A stretch of 64,000 bases of DNA, taken from assembly GCF_013181195.1 (NCBI RefSeq), contig NZ_SMZP01000009.1, positions 62,001 to 126,000 of the forward strand. Direction: 5' to 3'. This DNA comes from Caulobacter sp. RHG1 (GTDB lineage: Bacteria > Pseudomonadota > Alphaproteobacteria > Caulobacterales > Caulobacteraceae). The notes under the pieces are model-generated. The model saw only the letters and a list, made by a program, of their open reading frames with translations. It was not told where the DNA came from and made no database searches. Within the stretch, counting starts at the first letter, position 1; each line of letters opens with the position of its first letter. Below are positions 17,240 through 24,335 of the stretch, in pieces. Both the position numbers and the translations under genes were made by a program.

Positions 17240-19738
17240 ATGACGAACCGAGTTTCCCACGCCGCTGGTCTTCGACGCGGTTTGATGGCCTGCTGCGCCA
17301 TCGCTGTTCTCAGCGCTGCCGCGCCGGCCCTGGCTCAGGAAGGCGCCGCGCCGCCGGTGGCCTTCACCGTCTCGGCCCAGCCGCTGGAACTGGCCCTGCC
17401 GGCCTTCGCCAAGCAGGCCGACGTGCAGCTGCTGTATGCGTCGGGCCTGGTGAAAGGCAAACGCGCCAACGCCGTGGTCGGCACGCGCGCGCCGGCCGAA
17501 GCCCTGCGTGACCTGTTGGCCGGTTCGGGCCTGAAGGCGACGGCCACCGGGCCGCGCACCTTCCTGATCTCGGTGCAGGAAAATCCGGTCGTCAGCGAAC
17601 TCGACGAAGTCGTCGTCACCGCTCAGAAGCGCGTCGCCCGCATCGAGGACGTCCCGCTGGCCGTGACGGTCGTCGACGGCGCCGACGCCCAGCGTCGCGG
17701 CATTACCAGTGTCACCGACCTGGTCGACCAGGTTGCCGGCGTCTCGGTCAACTACGCGTTTGGCGGCACCAACTACGGCCTGATCAGCATCCGCGGCATC
17801 GGCGGCGCCGACGACTACAAGCCCAACGGCAACCCCTCGGTCGCCATGCATGTCGACGGCGTCTACCAGACCTCGAACGCCTATCTGGGCATGCCGCTGT
17901 TCGATCTGGACCGCATCGAGGTGCTGAAAGGTCCGCAGGGCACGCTGTACGGCCGCAACACGACCGCCGGCGTCATCAACGCCATCACCCGCGGCCCCAC
18001 CAAGACCGTCGAAGGCTCGGGCCGCATCGAGTACGGCAGCTACGACTATACCGAGATGGAAGCCTCGGTCGGCGGCCCGATCAGCGACACCGCCGGCGTG
18101 CGCCTGGCCGTGCTGGCCCAGAGCGGCGGCGGTTTCATGGACGGGGCAGGGGCGGGTCTGCTGGCCGGCTTCCGTCCGTCGGTGCGCGGCGTCGTCCAGA
18201 CCCAGGTCCCGGCCCTGGCCGATCCTGGCCGCCGCAAGGGCTTTGGCGATAAGGACCTGTTCGCCGGCCGCGCCACCTTCGACGTCCAGATGGCCGAGCA
18301 GTCGGACCTGACCATCAAGCTGTTCGGCAGCCGTGACCGTGGCGACACCCGCCAGTACGACCGTATCGCTCGCTCGCTGGACGCCACCGTCGCCAACGCT
18401 GGTGAGAACGCCGACCCGTTCGAATTCTACTCGACCGGCTATCCGACCCACAGCATCGACATCTATGGCGGCTCGGCGACCTTCAGCCACAAGGTGCGTG
18501 AGAACCTGAACTTCACCGCCGTCGGCGGCTGGCAGGGCAGCAAGCGCTCGGTGAAGGGCAATGGCGACGGCTCGCCTTATCCGGCATCGTATTTCGACGC
18601 CGACGAGAAGCTAAGCCAATCGTCGCTGGAACTGCGCCTGGCCGACGACACCGGCGGCAAGGTCGACTGGATCGTCGGCGCCTTCTACGTCACCGACGAC
18701 GTCAAGTTCGACACCAACTGGATCAGCTATTCGGCGCTGACCATGTACGACAACCTGCACCGCCAGGAGCGCAAGAGCTTCGCCCTGTTCGGCCAGGCCG
18801 ACTATCACCTGACCGAGCGCCTGCAGGTCTCGGGTGGCCTGCGCTACACCCGCGACGACGCTCACTATGTCGGCCGTAACGTCGACCACAATCCCTGGGG
18901 CATCAGCACCTTCACGACCACCTTCGCCACCACCAACCCGTTCGCGTGGGACGAAAAGTTCGAGGACGACAACGTCTCGGGCCGCCTGACCGTGAAGTAC
19001 GACGTCACGCCCAGCCTGAACGTCTTCGTCTCGGCCGGCACCGGCTATCGCGGCGGCGGCTTTGACGGCACCTCGATCTTCACCGTCGCCGAGACCAAGC
19101 CGTTCGCCTCGGAAACCGTGCGCGCCTACGAGGCCGGCCTGCGCTGGACGACGCCGCGCCTGCGCCTGTCGCTGGACGCCTTCGACTATCGCTTTAGCGA
19201 GCTGCAGGCCACGACGCGCCTGGCCAACGACACCAACGGCCGCGCCAATGTCGGCAAGGCCAGCAGCAAGGGCATCGAGGTCGCGCTTAGCGCCCAACTG
19301 CTGCGCACCGAGCGCCAGCAGCTGACCTTCGACGTCAACGCCGCTTGGCTGGACACCGAGGTGCTGTCGTTCACCTCGAACCGCGTGGCCGAGGTGCTGC
19401 AGACGGTCGGCGACCCGCTGCCGGGCGCGCCGGACGTCTCGGCGACGGCTTCGCTGAACCACAGCGTCGTGCTGCAACCGGGTTGGGAGCTGCGCTCGCG
19501 CTTGGGCGTCACCCACCATGGCGAGGAATCGAACCGTCTGAACGCCACGCCGGGCAACACGGCCAAGGCCTACACCCTGGTCAACGCCCGTCTGGACCTG
19601 GCGACCCCGTCGAACTGGACGCTGTACGCCTATGGCCGCAACATCACCGACGAGGTCTATTTCCCCGAGCTGAACGGAGCTGCCCGTCTGGTCGGCGCGC
19701 CAGCCACCTATGGCGTCGGCGCCCGTTTCGACTTCTGA
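17240..19738 (+). CDS. TonB-dependent receptor with STN signalling domain (second triad)
   Basis: An 832-residue transducer receptor. The signal peptide (GLRRGLMACCAIAVLSAAAP, cleavage near ALAQ) is followed by an STN domain at about residues 38-110 (FTVSAQPLELALPAFAKQ, PAEALRDLLAGSGLKA). The TonB box (LDEVVVTAQKRVARIEDVP) is the form common in FecA/FyuA-like siderophore and small-molecule receptors. The plug has DLVDQVAGVSV and the classical LKGPQGTLYGRNTTAG motif, and the barrel ends YGVGARFDF. This plug type differs from the glycan-type receptors at 1441 and 7920. The neighbouring sigma and FecR genes imply ligand-induced expression. Ligand not identifiable from sequence. Confidence 0.92.
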   Translation: MTNRVSHAAGLRRGLMACCAIAVLSAAAPALAQEGAAPPVAFTVSAQPLELALPAFAKQADVQLLYASGLVKGKRANAVVGTRAPAEALRDLLAGSGLKATATGPRTFLISVQENPVVSELDEVVVTAQKRVARIEDVPLAVTVVDGADAQRRGITSVTDLVDQVAGVSVNYAFGGTNYGLISIRGIGGADDYKPNGNPSVAMHVDGVYQTSNAYLGMPLFDLDRIEVLKGPQGTLYGRNTTAGVINAITRGPTKTVEGSGRIEYGSYDYTEMEASVGGPISDTAGVRLAVLAQSGGGFMDGAGAGLLAGFRPSVRGVVQTQVPALADPGRRKGFGDKDLFAGRATFDVQMAEQSDLTIKLFGSRDRGDTRQYDRIARSLDATVANAGENADPFEFYSTGYPTHSIDIYGGSATFSHKVRENLNFTAVGGWQGSKRSVKGNGDGSPYPASYFDADEKLSQSSLELRLADDTGGKVDWIVGAFYVTDDVKFDTNWISYSALTMYDNLHRQERKSFALFGQADYHLTERLQVSGGLRYTRDDAHYVGRNVDHNPWGISTFTTTFATTNPFAWDEKFEDDNVSGRLTVKYDVTPSLNVFVSAGTGYRGGGFDGTSIFTVAETKPFASETVRAYEAGLRWTTPRLRLSLDAFDYRFSELQATTRLANDTNGRANVGKASSKGIEVALSAQLLRTERQQLTFDVNAAWLDTEVLSFTSNRVAEVLQTVGDPLPGAPDVSATASLNHSVVLQPGWELRSRLGVTHHGEESNRLNATPGNTAKAYTLVNARLDLATPSNWTLYAYGRNITDEVYFPELNGAARLVGAPATYGVGARFDF

Positions 19739-19748
19739 CCATGAGAAA

Positions 19749-19778
19749 AGCGATCCGGTCCTTGCGGGCCGGATCGCT
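19749..19778. terminator. bidirectional terminator hairpin between convergent receptors
   Basis: AGCGATCCGG at 19749-19758 pairs perfectly with CCGGATCGCT at 19769-19778. On the minus strand the stem is followed by TTTTCTCAT, so it terminates the minus-strand receptor well; on the plus strand CGATTTC follows. Confidence 0.75.
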
Positions 19779-19794
19779 CGATTTCGACAGGTTT

Positions 19795-19830
19795 TCGGCC
19801 GCGCCCGCATCGGGCGCGGCCGATTTCGTT
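19795..19830. terminator. second strong hairpin between convergent receptors
   Basis: TCGGCCGCGCCCG at 19795-19807 pairs perfectly over 13 bp with CGGGCGCGGCCGA at 19811-19823, with a 3-nt loop, followed by TTTCGTT. It acts best for the plus-strand receptor ending at 19738 and reaches into the last codons of the minus-strand receptor. Confidence 0.75.
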
Positions 19831-22618
19831 AGAACGTCGCCTTGACCCCGAACTTGCCGGTCCAGGAGTATTCTTCGTACTGCAGCAGGCGGTCGCCCTT
19901 CGGGCCACGCTGGTAGGCCACATAGGGCTCGTCGCCCATGTTGACGAGGTCGGCGAAGACCTGGACCGACTTACTGACGCGGTACTTGGCCGACAGGTCG
20001 TACTGCAGGTGGTCCTTCACGTAGCGATCCTTCTCGGCGCTGGAGCCCAGTTCGTCGAGATAGAGATCGCGGTAAGTGGCCGACAGGCGGATGCTGATCG
20101 GACCCTTCTCGTAGCCGACCATGGCGTTGAAGGTGTTCTTCGACGAGGCCGGCAGCGGGATGGTCCGGCCCAGGATGTCACCCTCGGCGTCGGTGTAGGT
20201 GTAGTTGAAGCCGAGCAGGGCGCCGCTGAGCAGACCCGGCAGCGAGGTCAGGGCCTGCTGGTAGTTGAACTCGAAGCCCTTGATGGTGGCCTCGTCGCCG
20301 TTGATGGGGCGGACGACCTGATTGTAGACAACGCCGTTGAAGGCGTAGTCCTCGTACTCGGCGTCGACGATGAAGTTCTTGACCTTCTTGTAGAACAGGC
20401 CGCCCGAGAGCACCGCTTCCTTGGCGAAGTACCATTCCGTCGACAGGTCCAGGTTCCACGCGTCGTAGGGCTTGAGGTCCGGATTGCCGAACTCGCCTTC
20501 GTTGTCTTCGACGATGAAGCGCGGGGCCATCTTGCCGATGCCCGGACGCACCACGCTGCGGAACACGCCGGCGCGCACCAACAGGTTCGGCTGGGCTTCG
20601 TAGCGCAGGGTCGCGCTGGGCAGCCAGTCGGTGTAGTCGCGCTTGAAGCTGTTGGGCGTGACGATGACGTCGTCGCCATCGACCTCGACGAAGTTGCCGC
20701 TCAGACGGTTGCGGGTGTGCTCGACGCGCAGACCAGCCACGGCGCGCAGCGGACCGGCGTGGTAGCGGCCCAGCATGTAGCCGGCCAGGATGTCTTCGTG
20801 GACCCGGTAGTCGGTCACGGCGGACTCGTACACCGTGTCGAAGTCGCTTTGCTCCAGCTTGCCGGCGTTGGTTTTCAGGAAATCGGCGACCGCGGTCTTG
20901 CCGACCACCGGCGAGATGTCGGCCAAGCCGTAGTCCTGTTGGCCTTGGACGTTGGCCAGGGTGAACGTGCCGTCATAGCCGTCGTAGTAGTCGATCTCGA
21001 GGTTGTTGGTCTTCTCGCGCAGGCGGGCCTTGCCGCCGAACTGGATCTCGCCGCTGGCGCCGTCCCAGGCGAAGGCGCGACGGGCGTCGAACTTGAACGT
21101 CGCCTCCTCGTCGCGCGACTCCGACAGGCTGGTCTGCTCCAGGCGGTAGAACGCGTAGCGCGAGGCGTCCAGGAAGTTGGCCTGGCCGGTGGTCACGGCG
21201 TAGCGCGGCTTTTCCATGTCGCTGTAGTCGAAATTGACGTTCAGCGAATTGCCCGTGAAGCGCTGGCGGAAGCGGGCCGGGTCGATCGAGCCGGCTTCCT
21301 TCTCGCGCGCCGCCGAGAAGGCGGCCGAGTAGTCGAAGCGCCAGGCGCCGGCGTCGGTGCGGCCGCCCAGGGCGACCGAGCGGATGGTCTGGCTCTCGAA
21401 GCGGTCCTTCACGTCGCGGATGACGGTGATGCGGCCGTCGGCCGAACGGAAGTTGGCCGAGGTCGCCGTGCCGCTGACCGGGTCGCCTTCCATTTCGAAG
21501 ATGGTGCGACGGCGGTATTCATGGTCGTCGAACTGGCTGGCCAGCAGGCGCAGATACAGGGTGGTGTCGTCGGTCGCGCGATAGTCGAACGACAGCGAGC
21601 CGCCCAGGCGTTTACGGGTGACGTCGTAGTCGCGATACTCGAGTGTCTTGGCCGAGACGATGCCGGCGTCCGACTCTTCCCAGTCGTCCATCTCGACATT
21701 GTCGGTCGCGAAGGTGCGCTTGTAGTACGACAGGCCGCCGGCCACGCCCAGGCGATCCCCGATCGTGCGCGAGAAGTCGACCGAGCCCTTCGGCGTCGTC
21801 TTGCCGGTCATGTCGTTGTAGGAGCCCTCGGCCGAGACGGCGAAGAACGGCTTGCGGCGATCGAAGGCGCTGGTGGTGTTGATCTCGATCGAGGCGCCGA
21901 TGGTGTCGGCGTCCATGTCGGCGGTCAGCGTCTTCTTGATCTCGATCGACTCGATCAGTTCCGACGGAATGACGTCGAGAGCCACCGAGCGGACGTCGGC
22001 CTCGGGCGAGGGAACGCGCACGCCGTTGATCGAGGCGGCGTTCAGGTTCGGGTCCAGGCCGCGGACGGCCACGAAGCGGCCTTCGCCCTGGTCGTTCAGG
22101 ACGTTGACGCCGGGCGCGCGGCGCACGGCTTCAGCCACGTTCTGGTCGGGGAACTGACCCATGGCGTCACGGGTCAGAACGCTTTGGATGCCTTCGCCGG
22201 CGCGTTGACGCGAGATGGCGCTGGCCAGGTTGGCGCGCTGGCCCACGACCAGCAGAGTGTCGACCGCGTCGCCCGCGGGGCTCAGCGAGACGGTGATGCG
22301 GGTGTCGGCCTGGCCGACCGTCACGGACGTCTCGGTGGTGGCCGCGCCGGTATAGCGGGTGCGCAGGGTGTAGTTGCCGGCGGGCAGGTCGGCGAAGCGG
22401 AAGCCGCCATCCGACTCCGTCTGGGCGACGCGGCCCAGCTCGACGATCGACACTTCGGCGGCCTGCAGGGCGCGCGTGCCGGTGGAATCGATGACACGGC
22501 CCGACAGGGTGGCGGCCATGGCCAGGGCGGCCAGGGACCAGGTCCCGATGACGGTGGAGCCCAGAAGCAGAGCGCGCTTCGAAGCGGTGAGTTTGGTCGG
22601 CATGAGCAGTGCCCCCAT
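19829..22618 (-). CDS. TonB-dependent receptor with carboxypeptidase-regulatory-like N-domain
   Basis: A 929-residue receptor. After a signal peptide (SKRALLLGSTVIGTWSLAAL to AMA) comes a CarboxypepD_reg-like beta domain at about residues 36-110 (TLSGRVIDSTGTRALQAAEV, GGFRFADLPAGNYTLRT). A weak TonB-box region (DTLLVVGQRANLASAISRQR), a plug (NVAEAVRRAPGVNVL, FVAVRGLDPNLNAASINGV) and a barrel ending FGVKATF follow. No STN domain is present. It lies downstream of and in the same direction as a secreted phosphatase gene, with a Pho-box-like repeat between them. Uptake of a phosphorylated or phosphate-related compound is therefore a reasonable guess, not shown by the protein sequence itself. Confidence 0.92.
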   Translation of the reverse strand: MGALLMPTKLTASKRALLLGSTVIGTWSLAALAMAATLSGRVIDSTGTRALQAAEVSIVELGRVAQTESDGGFRFADLPAGNYTLRTRYTGAATTETSVTVGQADTRITVSLSPAGDAVDTLLVVGQRANLASAISRQRAGEGIQSVLTRDAMGQFPDQNVAEAVRRAPGVNVLNDQGEGRFVAVRGLDPNLNAASINGVRVPSPEADVRSVALDVIPSELIESIEIKKTLTADMDADTIGASIEINTTSAFDRRKPFFAVSAEGSYNDMTGKTTPKGSVDFSRTIGDRLGVAGGLSYYKRTFATDNVEMDDWEESDAGIVSAKTLEYRDYDVTRKRLGGSLSFDYRATDDTTLYLRLLASQFDDHEYRRRTIFEMEGDPVSGTATSANFRSADGRITVIRDVKDRFESQTIRSVALGGRTDAGAWRFDYSAAFSAAREKEAGSIDPARFRQRFTGNSLNVNFDYSDMEKPRYAVTTGQANFLDASRYAFYRLEQTSLSESRDEEATFKFDARRAFAWDGASGEIQFGGKARLREKTNNLEIDYYDGYDGTFTLANVQGQQDYGLADISPVVGKTAVADFLKTNAGKLEQSDFDTVYESAVTDYRVHEDILAGYMLGRYHAGPLRAVAGLRVEHTRNRLSGNFVEVDGDDVIVTPNSFKRDYTDWLPSATLRYEAQPNLLVRAGVFRSVVRPGIGKMAPRFIVEDNEGEFGNPDLKPYDAWNLDLSTEWYFAKEAVLSGGLFYKKVKNFIVDAEYEDYAFNGVVYNQVVRPINGDEATIKGFEFNYQQALTSLPGLLSGALLGFNYTYTDAEGDILGRTIPLPASSKNTFNAMVGYEKGPISIRLSATYRDLYLDELGSSAEKDRYVKDHLQYDLSAKYRVSKSVQVFADLVNMGDEPYVAYQRGPKGDRLLQYEEYSWTGKFGVKATF

Positions 22619-22656
22619 TTGACTGAAACGATGGGGGCGGGTCGTGCAGAGATTTT

Positions 22657-22674
22657 GCGACAGCGCTGCTACAG
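22657..22674 (-). promoter_or_regulatory. Pho-box-like direct repeat upstream of the receptor at 19829-22618
   Basis: On the minus strand, CTGTAGC and CTGTCGC are separated by AGCG, so the two CTGT cores are 11 bp apart, the spacing of PhoB sites (consensus CTGTCAT-N4-CTGTCAT). The repeat lies about 40 bp before the receptor start. The second bases of each half deviate from consensus, and only one box is visible. Confidence 0.4.
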
Positions 22675-22708
22675 CATTATAACGAAATTATATCGAGCGC
22701 TGAGGCGT

Positions 22709-22738
22709 GGCGCCGACACCTCACCGGGTGGCGGCGCC
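22709..22738 (-). terminator. hairpin after the phosphatase gene
   Basis: On the minus strand GGCGCCGCCACC pairs with GGTGTCGGCGCC, 11 of 12 positions, with a 6-nt loop. It lies 7 bp after the phosphatase stop. No T-run follows, so termination may be partial and allow read-through into the receptor gene. Confidence 0.5.
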
Positions 22739-22745
22739 CTCCGAC

Positions 22746-24137
22746 CTACTTCTCGCGACCCAGGCAGCGACCGCCGTCCGGCCCCTTGTCGCCATCGCAC
22801 ATGCGGATCGGCGGCAGCGCGTCGGTCTCGGTCAGGCGATTGCGACCGTCCGCGCCGCGCTTCAGCTCGAAGGCGTCGTAGAGGCGGCCCGTAGCCGTGT
22901 GGGCCTCGAAGCGCAGCTTGTCCTTTTCGACCGAGATCACCTGATAGAGCTGGGTGTCGGCGGCCACCCGATCGGGCTGGAACGGGGCGCGGTCGTTCAG
23001 GGCGTACATCTTGGTCCCGGTCACCGAGACGACATAAACCGGTCCTTGGGCCTCGCCGGCCTTGTGGCGGCGGGCGGCGTCGGTCTTGCCCAGCACGCTG
23101 GTCAGGCGCGAATAGCAGTGGTCGTGACCCTGCAGGACCAGATCGACCTTGTGGCGTTCGAAGACCGGAACCCAGGCGGCTTTCAAGGCCTCGGTGTCCT
23201 GCGGGCGGGCGCAGGTGTAGATCGGCTGGTGGAAGACCACCACGCGCCACAGCGAGCCCGGCGCGGCCAGGGCGGCGTCGGCCCAGCGGGTCTGGGCCTC
23301 CAGCGTGCCCAGGTTCAGGGCCGAGGTGCCGTCCAGCACCACGAAGCGGACGCCCTGGTAGTCGACGGCGTAGGTGGTCGCGCCAGCGCCGGGCGCGCCA
23401 TTGCCCGGCAGGTTGAACTGCAGCGGGAAGTGCGGACCCAGCTGGTAGACTTCCTTGCCGTCGGGGCCGACGGCGTCGACATACTCGTGGTTCCCGGTCG
23501 CGGGCAGCTGCGGAATGCTGGCGAAGTTGAAGCCGCCGGCCTGGGTCCACTCGCCCCACTCATCGTCGTGGATCATGTCGTCGCGCTGGGCCACCAGATC
23601 GCCGGCGTGCAGCATCAGGGCGGGGGCGGCGGTCGACAGATAGGCCTGACGGATCACCCGCGCGCCATGGCTGAGGATGCCGTTCTGGGTGTCGCCCAGA
23701 TAAAGGAAGCTGAACGGGCGGAACTGCGCCGCGGCGGTCTTGAACTGCAGCCACTCGCCCCAGCCGGCCGCGCCCTTGACGCGGTAGGCATAGACGGTGT
23801 CGGGCTCCAGGCCCGTGAAGCGGATCTGGTGGTACAGCGCCGCGCCGTTGTCGGTGTCGATGCGCTTGGAGACGCCCGAGACCGTTTTCGCCTGATCGAC
23901 CAGGCTGGGACCGTCCAGGCCCTTGAGGATCTGCGCTTCGGTAGTGGTTTGCGCCAGGTCCGTCCGGAAGGCCACGGCCATCTCGCGGGCTGCATCCGCG
24001 CCGGGCGTCAGCACGACGCGGTCGGCCAGATTGCGCGCGGCATAGGGCGCGCCGGGCGAGTGGGGAGGCGGCGTCGTCGCGGCGGTGGTGCAGAGGGCGA
24101 CGGCGAGCAGGGCGCCCAGCTTGAGCGGAAGTTTCAT
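22746..24137 (-). CDS. purple-acid-phosphatase-like metallophosphoesterase, exported
   Basis: A 463-residue secreted phosphatase. I start it at the ATG at 24137 because it gives a signal peptide (MKLPLKLGALLAVALCTTAA); the open frame runs 52 codons further upstream without protein-like content. An N-terminal fibronectin-like domain typical of purple acid phosphatases (YHQIRFTGLEPDTVYAYRVK) leads into the metallophosphatase core with all metal-binding blocks in order: FLYLGDTQNG, MLHAGDLV, GNHEY, VVFHQPIY and QGHDHCYSR. The enzyme would release phosphate from organic esters in the periplasm or outside the cell. A TonB receptor follows 127 bp downstream on the same strand, and divergent mrp genes lie upstream. 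Confidence 0.93.
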   Translation of the reverse strand: MKLPLKLGALLAVALCTTAATTPPPHSPGAPYAARNLADRVVLTPGADAAREMAVAFRTDLAQTTTEAQILKGLDGPSLVDQAKTVSGVSKRIDTDNGAALYHQIRFTGLEPDTVYAYRVKGAAGWGEWLQFKTAAAQFRPFSFLYLGDTQNGILSHGARVIRQAYLSTAAPALMLHAGDLVAQRDDMIHDDEWGEWTQAGGFNFASIPQLPATGNHEYVDAVGPDGKEVYQLGPHFPLQFNLPGNGAPGAGATTYAVDYQGVRFVVLDGTSALNLGTLEAQTRWADAALAAPGSLWRVVVFHQPIYTCARPQDTEALKAAWVPVFERHKVDLVLQGHDHCYSRLTSVLGKTDAARRHKAGEAQGPVYVVSVTGTKMYALNDRAPFQPDRVAADTQLYQVISVEKDKLRFEAHTATGRLYDAFELKRGADGRNRLTETDALPPIRMCDGDKGPDGGRCLGREK

Positions 24138-24335
24138 CGTATAGACCTGTGGGCGGCTGCGGGACGGATGGACTGGACCCGGCCGATGGCAGAGTTGTGC
24201 GAAGGTTTGACGACGGCCTTCCGGAGCGCCGTGCGCGTCGCGTAGACCGCGGTTTTGGCGGCTCGGATCGCCATCATGTGAAGCCGCTGGCATGTTTTGT
24301 CACTTTGATGTGCGGGACCGGCATCTATTCTGGCC

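Noticed and set aside
20009-22894. Open frame of 961 codons on the plus strand opposite the minus-strand receptor
   Set aside because: Shadow of the receptor; the product is repetitive Val/Gly/Ala/Arg sequence and the frame runs across the intergenic Pho-box-like site.
24138-24335. Pho box upstream of the phosphatase gene itself
   Set aside because: A TTGTCAC near 24297 has no partner at 11-bp spacing on either strand, so the evidence is too weak.
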